DNA from: SIG607 sp045646245 | Lineage (GTDB): Bacteria; Bacillota; Clostridia; Oscillospirales; Acutalibacteraceae | Length of the DNA stretch: 64,000 nt | Direction: 5' to 3' | Assembly: GCA_045646245.1 (NCBI GenBank) | Contig: JAZRKJ010000083.1 | Location: forward strand, 1 to 64,000 | Part shown: positions 52,018-60,967 of the stretch, piece after piece | Layout of the letters: each line of letters opens with the position of its first letter | How positions within the stretch are numbered: position 1 is the stretch's first letter | Notes under the pieces: model-generated | Seen by the model: the letters and a program-made list of their open reading frames with translations, nothing else | The model's database searches: none | What the model was told of the DNA's origin: nothing | Made by a program: the position numbers and the translations under genes

Positions 52018-52962
52018 ATGCCCTGGTTAATTGTCGGTTTTGTTTTAGTTGTACTTATTTTTGTTTTCTGTCTGAAAATTGTACCTCAGGCCCACGAGTA
52101 TGTTATTGAGTTCTTAGGTAAGTATAAAACTACTTGGTCCGCGGGTATTCATTTTAAAATTCCCTTTCTTGAAAGAATAGCTAAAAAGATTACTCTTAAG
52201 GAACAGGTGCTTGACTCTCCTCCTCAGCCCGTTATTACCAAAGATAACGTAACTATGCAGATTGATACGGTTATTTACTACGCGATTTACGATGCTAAGC
52301 TTTACGCTTACGGCGCGGTTAATCCGATTTCGGCTTTAGCTAATCTTGCGGCTACAACCCTTCGTAACCTTGTTGGTGAGCTGGAGCTGGACGGAACCCT
52401 TACTTCCCGTGATACCATTAATGCAAAAATGACCGAGATTTTGGATGAGGCCACCGATAAATGGGGAATTAAGGTTCACCGCGTTGAGCTTCGCAATATA
52501 ATTCCGCCGGCAGAAATTCAGAATGCAATGGAAAAGCAGATGAAGGCGGAACGTGACAGACGTGAAACCCTTTTACAAGCCGAAGGTCACAAAGCTGCCG
52601 CCATTACCAGAGCGGAAGGTGACAAGCAAGCTATGATTCTTGCTGCCGAAGGCGAAAGATACGCCCGTATTGCAAGAGCCGAAGGTGAAGCAAAAGCGAT
52701 TTTCCTTGCTAAAAAAGCCGAAGCCGACGGTCTTGCCGCATTAAAAGAAGCGGGTGTTGACGGTGCTGTTCTTGAACTTAAAAAGTATGAAGCTCTTGTT
52801 TCAATGAGCAATGGCAGAGCATCTAAAATTATCGTTCCTACCGACGCCGTTGATATGACTAAGTCAAACGTTATTTTTTCTGAGACGTCAGGGCTTGGTG
52901 ACACTACTCCCGAGGCTGTTGACCCGCCAAAGCCTAAAAAGGCCGACCCTTGCTGTGATTAA
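52018..52962 (+). CDS. SPFH/Band-7 (stomatin-like) membrane protein
   Basis: 314 aa. One N-terminal membrane helix (residues 3-20), the Band-7 domain (about 24-190, with VPQAHEYVIEFLGKY and WGIKVHRVELRNIIPP), an Ala/Glu-rich coiled coil (about 180-245) and a tail ending in CCD. Such proteins oligomerise in membrane microdomains and guide FtsH-type proteases. The usual NfeD partner gene is not adjacent. AAAGGAGG lies upstream. Confidence 0.9.
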   Translation: MPWLIVGFVLVVLIFVFCLKIVPQAHEYVIEFLGKYKTTWSAGIHFKIPFLERIAKKITLKEQVLDSPPQPVITKDNVTMQIDTVIYYAIYDAKLYAYGAVNPISALANLAATTLRNLVGELELDGTLTSRDTINAKMTEILDEATDKWGIKVHRVELRNIIPPAEIQNAMEKQMKAERDRRETLLQAEGHKAAAITRAEGDKQAMILAAEGERYARIARAEGEAKAIFLAKKAEADGLAALKEAGVDGAVLELKKYEALVSMSNGRASKIIVPTDAVDMTKSNVIFSETSGLGDTTPEAVDPPKPKKADPCCD

Positions 52963-52970
52963 AAGAAACT

Positions 52971-53000
52971 AACCGACTCGAAGAGAGTCGGTTGTTTTTT
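52971..53000 (+). terminator. Rho-independent terminator of the Band-7 gene
   Basis: AACCGACTC/GAGTCGGTT perfect stem, GAAGA loop, then six Ts. Confidence 0.93.
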
Positions 53001-53051
53001 AGGAAAAAGTGACATCAGCCTTTAGCCGATTCAGGGATTTGGGAAAGGGTG

Positions 53052-53080
53052 TTGCATATTTTAAAATATTGCATTATAAT
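53052..53080 (+). promoter_or_regulatory. Promoter of the LRR-dockerin gene
   Basis: TTGCAT (53052-53057), 17-nt spacer, TATAAT (53075-53080), 32 nt before the ATG. Confidence 0.82.
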
Positions 53081-53112
53081 GTGAATATATATTATTTTTT
53101 GGAGAAAACGAT

Positions 53113-54447
53113 ATGAAAAAGTTTTTGACTTTATTGTTATCCCTTTTACTTATTTTAGCTGTATTTCCTCTTTGGGTTTCTGCCGAAGATGTAAGCGGTG
53201 TTACGGGGGACTGCAGTTGGAGTATTTCCGGCTCGACGCTTACAGTTTCGGGTAACGGAAGTATGGCGGATTATTCTTCTTTCCGTGAAACCCCTTGGTA
53301 TGACTATTCCTATTCCTTTTCCACCGTAAAAATTAAGGAGGGCGTAAAACATATCGGCAGTCATTCCTTTAATCACTATGCTCTTATGTACCTTGAGCTT
53401 CCAAGCGGGCTGATTTCAATTGGCGAAAGTGCTTTTGTTAATGCTCAAATTTTAGATGTTACTTTGCCCAAAAGCCTTGTTTCTTTAGGAGATTCTGCCT
53501 TCGAACTGTGTGAACGCATAAAAAGCGTTACATTCCACGAAAATTTTGCTTCTTTGGGTAGCGGTGCCTTTGGCGCCTGTTCATCGCTTACAACCGTTAG
53601 CGTTGCCGACAATAACCCGTATTTTAACTGTGTTGATAATATTATTTATTCCGAAGACGGCACCGAAATTATTTTATGCCCTGCAGGAATTGAAAGTGAA
53701 AGCTTTACTGTTGCCGAAAACGTAACGACTATCGGCAGTGGCGCTTTTTACGGCTGTAAGAATTTGAAAAAGGTCACTCTCCACCAAAATATTACCGAAA
53801 TTAAAAAGGAAGCTTTTAGTGTTTGTTCTTCTTTGGAGAATATAAATATTCCGGAAGGTATTACCGAAATTCACGATTTTACCTTTGAAAGGTGTTCTGC
53901 CTTAACTAACATAAAATTGCCCGAAAGCCTTAATAAAATCGGCATGGGAGCCTTTTATATGGGCGCTTTAGAGGAAATAGTTATACCAAAGAACGTAACC
54001 GAAATCGGAATTACCGCCTTTTATTCCAATCAGAACCTTACCGCTATAACCTTACCGTCTGGTTTAAAAGAAATATCAAGTGACGCTTTTTTCCGTTGTG
54101 ATAGCCTTGAAACCGTTTATTATTGCGGTTCTTCTTCCCAAAAGACGGATTTATATATCGGCCCTTACAATTCGCCGCTTAACAGTTGTAACTGGGTCTA
54201 TAACTCCTGTATCGGTAAAGAAACCCACGACAATTACCTTGACGAAGTGTGTACTGAATGCGGCTTTGTCCGTCTCTTTGGCGATAATGACACCAACGGA
54301 AAGGTTGACACTTCCGACTTGGCAAATCTTAAAATCTACCTTGCAGGTACGGGTGATATTAACCTTCATAACGCCGATATGAAAAATGACGGAAAGGTTG
54401 ATACTTCTGACCTTGCAAACTTAAAACTATATCTTGCGTCAAACTAA
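53113..54447 (+). CDS. Secreted leucine-rich-repeat protein with C-terminal type I dockerin
   Basis: 444 aa. Signal peptide (residues 1-24, likely cut after VSA), then BspA/LRR_5-type repeats (about 60-350; recurrent unit IGSGAFYGCKNLKKVTLP-like). A short Cys-containing link is followed by a dockerin (about 390-444): two F-hand repeats, DNDTNGKVDTSDLANLKIYL and the matching ADMKNDGKVDTSDLANLKLY, each with the Ca-binding D-x-N-x-D-x12-L pattern. The dockerin predicts docking to a cohesin scaffold on the cell surface. LRR_5 proteins often act in adhesion; no catalytic domain is present. Confidence 0.9.
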   Translation: MKKFLTLLLSLLLILAVFPLWVSAEDVSGVTGDCSWSISGSTLTVSGNGSMADYSSFRETPWYDYSYSFSTVKIKEGVKHIGSHSFNHYALMYLELPSGLISIGESAFVNAQILDVTLPKSLVSLGDSAFELCERIKSVTFHENFASLGSGAFGACSSLTTVSVADNNPYFNCVDNIIYSEDGTEIILCPAGIESESFTVAENVTTIGSGAFYGCKNLKKVTLHQNITEIKKEAFSVCSSLENINIPEGITEIHDFTFERCSALTNIKLPESLNKIGMGAFYMGALEEIVIPKNVTEIGITAFYSNQNLTAITLPSGLKEISSDAFFRCDSLETVYYCGSSSQKTDLYIGPYNSPLNSCNWVYNSCIGKETHDNYLDEVCTECGFVRLFGDNDTNGKVDTSDLANLKIYLAGTGDINLHNADMKNDGKVDTSDLANLKLYLASN

Positions 54448-54471
54448 AAAAGAGCCGAAAGGCTCTTTTTT
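54446..54471 (+). terminator. Rho-independent terminator of the LRR-dockerin gene
   Basis: AAAAAAGAGCC/GGCTCTTTTTT stem with a GAAA loop; it begins at the gene's TAA and can act on both strands. Confidence 0.92.
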
Positions 54472-54510
54472 GTTAGGAAAAGTGGGATTTATAACGTTCC
54501 ATAATCATTT

Positions 54511-55332
54511 TTACTTGATTTGCTCAGTTAAAAACAGATACAGTCTATCTGCATTTTGGTCGCTATATTCTATCTCACTTGAAAACATACGGGAAACATC
54601 CCTTATATCTCCGCCTATGGCTATAATCAGAAAGGTACAAACAAGGCAGAAAATAAAGGAATATTCGTGGTAATGGCGGAAAATAAAGTAATGAAACAGT
54701 CGTGTCGCCTTCACTGCGTCGGGAACCCGAACGTCTTTAATACTTATATTACGGTTTAGTTTTTCTAAATAAGCATCCCAATCTTTATCAAGACGTTCAA
54801 GGGAAAAGAGAAAATTGTGGAACTCTTTTAGGGTAATATTCGGCAAAAAATCTTTAAGAGAAAAAATATCGGCACAAAAGAAATTTTCCCTTTCTTTAAG
54901 CATTGCTTCTTCAATTTCGTCTATGAATTCTTCTTGATCGGTTTCGTAAAGTGTTATTAAATTAAAATCGTTTTCCAAAATAATATCTGCCGCCGCTTCG
55001 CAACAAAGTCCCAAGCCGATTTCTTCCCTTGAACCGAAAAAGGAACGAAAACGAGGGTGGTCGTCACAAATTTGACAAAGGCAGCTTTCTCCGTACTTTT
55101 TAATGATGTAGCACAGGTTATCATTATCCAAAAAAGGACAACGCTCATTTTCACCTAAAATGAAATGGGGAGCAGGGGAGAAAGATATGTGTTTAATAAT
55201 ATCATCTTTCTCCTTGTATTTTGATAAAGTATCGCAGTCTACGTCGATTTCCCAACCTATACAGCAATTATTTTTGCATTTATCTTTTATGCAACTGAAT
55301 TTATTATAATAACTTGGCACAAAAATCTTCAT
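54511..55332 (-). CDS. FliB-family (CxxCxxCC) protein, putative lysine N-methylase
   Basis: 273 aa. The N-terminal FSCIKDKCKNNCCIGW, then RCPFL...LCYIIKKYGESCLCQICDDHPR and GLGLCCEAAADIIL form the cysteine clusters of the flagellin lysine-N-methylase (FliB) family, probably binding Fe-S. No flagellar gene is in this window and the family is widespread in non-motile Clostridia, so the methylase role is tentative. The ribosome site (AAGGAA) is rather far (about 14 nt) from the ATG. Confidence 0.8.
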   Translation of the reverse strand: MKIFVPSYYNKFSCIKDKCKNNCCIGWEIDVDCDTLSKYKEKDDIIKHISFSPAPHFILGENERCPFLDNDNLCYIIKKYGESCLCQICDDHPRFRSFFGSREEIGLGLCCEAAADIILENDFNLITLYETDQEEFIDEIEEAMLKERENFFCADIFSLKDFLPNITLKEFHNFLFSLERLDKDWDAYLEKLNRNISIKDVRVPDAVKATRLFHYFIFRHYHEYSFIFCLVCTFLIIAIGGDIRDVSRMFSSEIEYSDQNADRLYLFLTEQIK

Positions 55333-55349
55333 ATTTTTATTTTAGTTCC

Positions 55350-55378
55350 TTGTAAAATTTATAATACTATGTTATCAT
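55350..55378 (+). promoter_or_regulatory. Possible promoter of the ygiQ unit
   Basis: TTGTAA (55350-55355), 17-nt spacer, TATCAT (55373-55378), 30 nt before the ATG. Confidence 0.4.
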
Positions 55379-55408
55379 ATTCGAGGAATAAATCAAGGAG
55401 TTTTTATA

Positions 55409-57265
55409 ATGCCTTTCTTACCTATTACCAAAAAAGAAATGTCTGACTACGGGTGGGAACAAGCCGACTTCGTTATTGTAACGGGGGATGCTTACGTTGA
55501 CCACCTTTCTTTCGGTACCGCTATAATCTCCCGTGTACTGTATAACCAAGGGTACAAGGTTTGTATTCTTCCTCAACCTAAAAGTGATGCCGATTACAAC
55601 CGTTTCGGTTGTCCTCGTCTTGGCTTTTTGGTGAACAGCGGTAATATTGACTCTATGGTTGCTCACTACACCGCCGCTAAAAAGAAGAGAAGCGACGACG
55701 CATACACCCCCGGCGGAAAAGCGGGTGCACGACCTGACAGAGCGGTAACGGTATATTCGAGAACTCTTCGCCGTCTTTTTCCCGATTCTTTTATAGCAAT
55801 CGGCGGAATTGAAGCGTCGTTAAGGCGGTTTGCGCACTACGATTATTGGGACGATAAAGTACGTCCCTCGGTGCTTATTGAATCAAAGGCTGATCTTTTA
55901 ATGTACGGTATGGGAGAAAAGCATATTATTGAAATAGCCAACAGACTAAACTGCGGTGAAGATAAATCTACCCTTACAGATATTTTAGGAACCTGCTACG
56001 CCGTTTTGACTAAGGATTATAAGCCTATGCCCGTAAAGGAATGTCCTTCCTTTAAAGAGGTCAGCGACCCTTCCGATTTTGGGAAACGCAAATATGCCAT
56101 TGCCACCCGTATTCAGCAAAACGAGCAAGACGCCGTCAGGGGCAAAACGGTAATTCAGCGCCATGGAGATAAAATTTTGGTTCAAAATCCACCAATGCCG
56201 CCCCTTACCACTGAGGAAATGGACGAGGTGTATTCCCTTGATTTTATGCGTGACTACCACCCCTCTTATAAAGAACAGGGGGGCGTACCCGGTATTGAAG
56301 AAGTAAAGTTTTCTCTTATTCATAACCGTGGTTGCTTTGGCGCGTGTAACTTTTGTTCTCTTGCTTTCCACCAGGGCAGAACCGTTTCGGTAAGAAGCCA
56401 CGAATCGGTTATTGAAGAAGCAAAGAAAATCACCCAAATGGAGGATTTCAAAGGGTATATACACGACGTTGGCGGCCCAACCGCAAACTTCAGAGCGCCT
56501 TCCTGTGAGGGACAACTTAAAAAAGGTGTTTGTGAAAACAAAAAGTGCCTTGCTCCCGAAATGTGCAAGGCGGTAAAGGTTGATCATAGCGACTATCTTG
56601 CTCTTCTTAAAAAGATTCGCTCACTCCCGAAAATCAAAAAAGTGTTTATCCGTTCGGGTATTCGCTTTGATTATCTTGTTGCCGACAGCGACGAAACCTT
56701 CTTTAAAGAACTTGTTTTAAACCATATAAGCGGTCAGTTAAAGGTTGCCCCCGAACACTGTTCCAATAGCGTTTTAAAGCGTATGGGCAAACCGAAAATT
56801 GAGGTTTATAACTCTTTTAAAAAACGCTTTTACGAGCTTACCCAAAGCGTAAACAAAAAACAGTTTTTGGTGCCTTACCTTATGTCGTCTCACCCCGGTA
56901 GCACCATAAATGACGCAATAGAGCTTGCTCTTTTCCTTAAAAGGGAAGGGCTACACCCTGAACAGGTGCAAGATTTTTACCCCACCCCCGGTACTGTTTC
57001 TACATGTATGTTCTATACAGGTCTTGATCCTATTACTATGGAAGAGGTTTACGTTCCGAAAACCGCAGAACAAAAAGCAGAACAAAGGGCGTTACTTCAG
57101 TATTTTAAACCTGAAAACCGAGATATTGTACGTAAAGCCCTAAAAAAGGCCGGACGGTATGATTTAATAGGTACCGGTAAAAACTGTCTTGTGCCTTATG
57201 AAAAAGGCGTGAACGCCAAAAATGTACAACAAAAGAGTAATAGAAGGGTTAAAAAAAGGAAATGA
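55409..57265 (+). CDS. YgiQ-family radical-SAM protein
   Basis: 618 aa. The N-terminal domain (QADFVIVTGDAYVDHLSFG, IAIGGIEASLRRFAHYDYWD) is diagnostic of YgiQ; the radical-SAM CxxxCxxC is in RGCFGACNFCSLAFHQGR, and HPGSTINDAIELA and PTPGTVSTCM follow. The reaction of the family is not established. AAGGAG lies upstream, and the EamA gene overlaps its end by 4 nt. Confidence 0.92.
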   Translation: MPFLPITKKEMSDYGWEQADFVIVTGDAYVDHLSFGTAIISRVLYNQGYKVCILPQPKSDADYNRFGCPRLGFLVNSGNIDSMVAHYTAAKKKRSDDAYTPGGKAGARPDRAVTVYSRTLRRLFPDSFIAIGGIEASLRRFAHYDYWDDKVRPSVLIESKADLLMYGMGEKHIIEIANRLNCGEDKSTLTDILGTCYAVLTKDYKPMPVKECPSFKEVSDPSDFGKRKYAIATRIQQNEQDAVRGKTVIQRHGDKILVQNPPMPPLTTEEMDEVYSLDFMRDYHPSYKEQGGVPGIEEVKFSLIHNRGCFGACNFCSLAFHQGRTVSVRSHESVIEEAKKITQMEDFKGYIHDVGGPTANFRAPSCEGQLKKGVCENKKCLAPEMCKAVKVDHSDYLALLKKIRSLPKIKKVFIRSGIRFDYLVADSDETFFKELVLNHISGQLKVAPEHCSNSVLKRMGKPKIEVYNSFKKRFYELTQSVNKKQFLVPYLMSSHPGSTINDAIELALFLKREGLHPEQVQDFYPTPGTVSTCMFYTGLDPITMEEVYVPKTAEQKAEQRALLQYFKPENRDIVRKALKKAGRYDLIGTGKNCLVPYEKGVNAKNVQQKSNRRVKKRK

Positions 57266-58140
57266 AACGGTCGTACGTTTATGCGGGTATTTCCATTTTT
57301 ATATGGTCTACCATAGCTTCAATAGCAAAACTGCTGTTAAATGAGCTTACTAACTTCCAGGTGCTTTTCGTAAGCTGTTTCTTCGCATCTTTATTTTTGC
57401 TCGTAGTCAATATTATTACGGGAGACATAAAGAAACTGAAGGGATATAGATTTAAGGATTATATTATCACTACTCTTGTGGGTTTGCCCGGTACTTTTCT
57501 GTATCAGCTTTTCTATTATTCAGGTACTGCAAAAATGCCTGCTTCTCAGGCTTTTATTGTCAATTATCTCTGGCCTATAATGGGTGTGGTGTTTGCCTGT
57601 ATAATCCTTAAGGAGAAAATGACGGTTAGAAAGGCTATAGCTATTTTTATGTCCTTTCTGGGTGTTGCCGTTGTTACGGGAAAAGATTTGCTTCAAATTC
57701 AAAACAATATAATTACGGGAACCGTATTCTGTATTTTAGGAGCCGTTTCCTATGGTCTTTTTACCGCGCTTACACAAAAGGTTAATTACGATAAGAAGAT
57801 TTCTTCAATGATTTATTACTTTAACACCTTTGTGGTGACCGGACTTTGGATTTTAGTCTCGGGAGATAAATTTTCCCTCGGCTCGGCAGAGCTTTTAGGC
57901 CTTGCTTATAACGGAATTTTCTGCCTTGCAACCGGTACGACCTGTTGGGCATTAGCGCTGAGCGAAGGCGGAAAAACCGCTAAAATAGCAAATCTCGCCT
58001 ACATAACACCATTTCTTTCGCTGGTCTGGACGTCGATTATACTGAAAGAAAAAATAAGCGGCGAAGCGATAATCGGCCTTGTACTTATTGTTTTGGGAAT
58101 ACTTATACAACTTAAAGATAAAAAAGAAAAGCGGTTATAA
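57262..58140 (+). CDS. DMT-superfamily EamA transporter
   Basis: 292 aa with ten predicted membrane helices in two EamA repeats (about 1-135 and 150-285; second repeat ends ILKEKISGEAIIGLVLIVLGI). Such carriers export or take up small metabolites such as amino acids; the substrate cannot be told. It starts in the ygiQ stop (ATGA). Confidence 0.88.
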   Translation: MKRSYVYAGISIFIWSTIASIAKLLLNELTNFQVLFVSCFFASLFLLVVNIITGDIKKLKGYRFKDYIITTLVGLPGTFLYQLFYYSGTAKMPASQAFIVNYLWPIMGVVFACIILKEKMTVRKAIAIFMSFLGVAVVTGKDLLQIQNNIITGTVFCILGAVSYGLFTALTQKVNYDKKISSMIYYFNTFVVTGLWILVSGDKFSLGSAELLGLAYNGIFCLATGTTCWALALSEGGKTAKIANLAYITPFLSLVWTSIILKEKISGEAIIGLVLIVLGILIQLKDKKEKRL

Positions 58141-58155
58141 ACCGCTTTTCTTTTT
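58121..58155. terminator. Bidirectional terminator between converging genes
   Basis: AAAAAGAAAAGCGGTT (58121-58136) and AACCGCTTTTCTTTTT (58140-58155) form a 16-bp stem with a 3-nt loop. It includes the EamA stop codon and ends at the fumarase beta stop, so it serves both converging transcripts. Confidence 0.92.
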
Positions 58156-58685
58156 TAATGCTCGAAAATATTGTTGCCGAAACTGTCTATTGCAACAGTC
58201 AAGGGAAAATCTTTAAAATGAAGTTTTTTGACCGATTCGCACCCTAAATCTTCATAAGCGATTACTTCGCAGTAATCAATACATTTAGCTGCCAGGGCGC
58301 CCGCGCCGCCAACAGCGCAAAGATAAACGGCTTTGTTGCGTACAATTGCATCAACAACCTCTTTGTTTCTTTCACCTTTGCCTATCATACAAATCTGTCC
58401 CATATCAAGTAAAGCAGGGGAGTATGAGTCCATTCTTCCCGAAGTGGTAGGCCCGCAACTGCCGATTGCAAGATTTTCAGGGGTTGGGGTTGGCCCCGCA
58501 TAATAAACAACCGAATTTTTAATTTCGTAAGGGAGCTTTTCGCCCTTCTCAATTGCTTCGAAGATGCGTTGGTGAGCGGCATCACGGGATGTATAAACAG
58601 TTCCGCTTAAATACACTTTATCACCTGTAACCAGCTTTTTGGCGTATTGTGGAAGGGAATTGGTATCTATATGGTAAACCTTCAT
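58155..58685 (-). CDS. Class I fumarate hydratase, beta subunit
   Basis: 176 aa. The swivelling domain is recognised by YAGPTPTPEN, IGSCGPTTSGRMDSYSP and GKGERNKEVVDAI, followed by CAVGGAGALAA and YEDLGCES. It pairs with the alpha subunit at 35003 to make [4Fe-4S] fumarase. Its start overlaps the stop of the coiled-coil gene upstream by ATGA, so it is translationally coupled to that gene rather than to its own partner. Confidence 0.92.
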   Translation of the reverse strand: MKVYHIDTNSLPQYAKKLVTGDKVYLSGTVYTSRDAAHQRIFEAIEKGEKLPYEIKNSVVYYAGPTPTPENLAIGSCGPTTSGRMDSYSPALLDMGQICMIGKGERNKEVVDAIVRNKAVYLCAVGGAGALAAKCIDYCEVIAYEDLGCESVKKLHFKDFPLTVAIDSFGNNIFEH

Positions 58686-59206
58686 ATTTGCTTATTTACA
58701 AGGTCACTGAATTGCTTAACGGCTTCCTCGGTATCCTTTTCATTTTTGTCAATTTCGTTTTTTATAGCTTCAAGGGAAGAACAAAGTTCTAAAAGTTCTT
58801 TAGAATAAGTTTCAGCCGTCGAAGTGATTTGTTCCCGAACTTCTTGCATTGATTCGTTGGTTTTTGTAAGGGTGATGAGCTGTTCGGCGTTTTCCTTTTC
58901 AATAAGCTTACGGCTTTCCTCAGCTTTTTCAACCATAAGCTGAGATGTGGTTTTTGCCGATAAATACATACGGGCAACGTTCTCGCTCATAAGACGGATT
59001 TGTTCCTTTTTGCTTTCGTATTCGGCGTTTTTAGCGGAAAGCTCGTTATTCTTTTCGGTAAGATCCCTAACTGCTGCTTCAAGCATTTTAACCTTGGCTG
59101 AAAGCTCATCGGTTTTATCCTTAGCCGATTTATCAGCGGCGGTAATGTAGCTTAAAACGTCACTTGGGTTAAAGCCGAAAAGACTTTTTCTGAATCCTTT
59201 TGACAT
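58682..59206 (-). CDS. DivIVA-like coiled-coil protein
   Basis: 174 aa from ATG 59206 (AGGGGG 7 nt upstream; a TTG 21 nt earlier lies before that site). The start, MSKGFRKSLFGFNPSDVLSYI, resembles the DivIVA N-terminal turn that binds curved membrane. The remaining residues (about 28-170) are heptad-like coiled coil rich in Glu, Lys, Ser and Ala. A septum- or pole-located scaffold is plausible. No membrane helix or enzyme motif is seen. Confidence 0.7.
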   Translation of the reverse strand: MSKGFRKSLFGFNPSDVLSYITAADKSAKDKTDELSAKVKMLEAAVRDLTEKNNELSAKNAEYESKKEQIRLMSENVARMYLSAKTTSQLMVEKAEESRKLIEKENAEQLITLTKTNESMQEVREQITSTAETYSKELLELCSSLEAIKNEIDKNEKDTEEAVKQFSDLVNKQI

Positions 59207-59230
59207 AATAATTCCCCCTATTCGCAAACT

Positions 59231-59259
59231 ATTATACCAAGTATTCGACTATTTTACAA
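59231..59259 (-). promoter_or_regulatory. Promoter of the coiled-coil/fumarase beta unit
   Basis: On the - strand TTGTAA (59259-59254), 17-nt spacer, TATAAT (59236-59231), 24 nt before the ATG. Confidence 0.8.
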
Positions 59260-59286
59260 GTATATTTATTTTAATGCAACAATTAC

Positions 59287-59315
59287 TTGCAAATTTATGC
59301 AAAATATTATATAAT
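59287..59315 (+). promoter_or_regulatory. Promoter of the nusB unit
   Basis: TTGCAA (59287-59292), 17-nt spacer, TATAAT (59310-59315); divergent from the coiled-coil gene promoter. Confidence 0.82.
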
Positions 59316-59353
59316 ATATTATGTATAACTATGAGTAATCAGGTAGGTGCCTT

Positions 59354-59755
59354 ATGAACAGACGTGAAGAAAGAGAACAAGCTTTTATTTTAGTGTTCGA
59401 AAAGATGTTCCGAAGTGAAACAATGGAAGAAATCTTTGACTGCGCTATTGAAGCCAGAGACTATATTGAAAATGAATACGTTAGGGAAGTTGCCGTGGGT
59501 GTTTATGCAAATGCTGAGCAAATTGATTCCCTTATTGCCAAAAACTCAAAGGGCTGGTCAATAAGCCGTATTTCAAAAGTAGGTCTTGCGGCTATGAGAA
59601 TTGCAATTTATGAAATCCTTTATAAAGAAGAAATTCCTCTTTCGGTTTCCATAAACGAAGCTGTAGAGCTCATTAAGAAGTACGCTACCGAAAAAGACGC
59701 TTCTTTCGCCAACGGTATTTTGGGTACCATTGCAAAGGAAGCTGAAAAGCAATGA
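59354..59755 (+). CDS. nusB: Transcription antitermination factor NusB
   Basis: 133 aa, all-helical. REEREQAFILVFE at the start and the C-terminal ISLSVSINEAVELIKKYATEKDASFANGIL-type segment (here from about 96) are the family signatures. It binds boxA RNA with S10 in rRNA antitermination. AGGTAGGTG lies upstream; the stop overlaps xseA by ATGA. Confidence 0.95.
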   Translation: MNRREEREQAFILVFEKMFRSETMEEIFDCAIEARDYIENEYVREVAVGVYANAEQIDSLIAKNSKGWSISRISKVGLAAMRIAIYEILYKEEIPLSVSINEAVELIKKYATEKDASFANGILGTIAKEAEKQ

Positions 59756-60963
59756 CTGACACTTTTAAAAACTCAATAACCGTTCGTCAGTTAAATCTTT
59801 ACGTAAAGTCTTTACTTGAAACCGATCCGCGCCTTTATTCCTGCAGAGTCAGCGGGGAAATCACCAATTTTAAACGTCATTACGCCAGCGGTCATCTTTA
59901 CTTTACTTTAAGTGACGGCAGTGCTTCAATTAAATGCGTAATGTTTAAAAGTAACGCCGAACGTTGCCGTCTTGATTTAAAGGACGGAGTAAAGGTTGTT
60001 GTTTCGGGTCGTGTTTCAATTTATGAAAGGGATGGCGGTTATCAGCTTTACGCTGAATCGGTGGACGAAGACGGCGTTGGTGATAAACTGTTAGCCCTTA
60101 AATTACTTAAAGAAAAACTGGCCGCCGAAGGGCTTTTCAGTGCGGAGTCTAAACGGAAAATTAATCCTTTGCCCTCAAGAATAGCGGTTGTTACTTCGGG
60201 TACCGGTGCTGCTCTTCAAGATATTTTGAATATAGTGTCCAGGCGTTTTCCGCTTTGTGAAGTGGTTCTTTCTTCTGCTTCGGTTCAAGGCGATAACGCT
60301 GCAAAGGAGCTTATTGCGGCGCTTGAACGAGTGTATAACCTGTCAAATAAAATTGATACCGTTATTATCGGCAGAGGCGGTGGCTCCAGCGAAGATTTGG
60401 ATGCATTTAACGACGAAGCTTTAGCAAGGAAAATTTATGAGTCTCCCGTACCGGTTATTTCGGCTGTAGGCCACCAAACAGATGTCACCATTTGCGATAT
60501 GGTAGCAGATTTACGGGCTCCTACTCCTTCGGCTGCGGCTGAACTTGCCGTTCCCGACGGGGAAGATTATAAAATAAAACTAAAGGAAATTACGGGTAGA
60601 TGCAGAATCGCTTTAAGCAGAAAAAATGATTATTTGGGAATGAGACTTAAAATGCTTCTTTCCCGTCCCGTTTTAAGTAAGCCGGAAAAGATTTTTGAGG
60701 ATAAATTGCTTTCTCTTGATAAAACTGCCGATAAAATTGCTTCGGTTATAAAGGGAAAGTATAATACCGAATCCGTAAGGCTTTCGGGTGTGGTTTCTCG
60801 AATAGAAGCGTTAAGCCCTATGAAAACCTTTTCAAGAGGTTTCCTTTTCGGTGAAATAAACGGTAAACCTCTTGTAAATACAGAGCAGGTTAACGTGGGC
60901 GATAATATTAAGCTTCGGCTGTCAAACGGCAACCTTGATTGTACGGTAATGAATAAGGAGTAA
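59752..60963 (+). CDS. xseA: Exodeoxyribonuclease VII large subunit
   Basis: 403 aa. N-terminal OB fold (VSGEITNFKRHYASGHLYFTL), then the catalytic core with RIAVVTSGTGAALQDIL, IIGRGGGSSEDLDAFNDE, SAVGHQTD and DLRAPTPSAAAEL, and a coiled-coil tail. With XseB it degrades single-stranded DNA from both ends. Confidence 0.96.
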   Translation: MTDTFKNSITVRQLNLYVKSLLETDPRLYSCRVSGEITNFKRHYASGHLYFTLSDGSASIKCVMFKSNAERCRLDLKDGVKVVVSGRVSIYERDGGYQLYAESVDEDGVGDKLLALKLLKEKLAAEGLFSAESKRKINPLPSRIAVVTSGTGAALQDILNIVSRRFPLCEVVLSSASVQGDNAAKELIAALERVYNLSNKIDTVIIGRGGGSSEDLDAFNDEALARKIYESPVPVISAVGHQTDVTICDMVADLRAPTPSAAAELAVPDGEDYKIKLKEITGRCRIALSRKNDYLGMRLKMLLSRPVLSKPEKIFEDKLLSLDKTADKIASVIKGKYNTESVRLSGVVSRIEALSPMKTFSRGFLFGEINGKPLVNTEQVNVGDNIKLRLSNGNLDCTVMNKE

Positions 60964-60967
60964 TACT

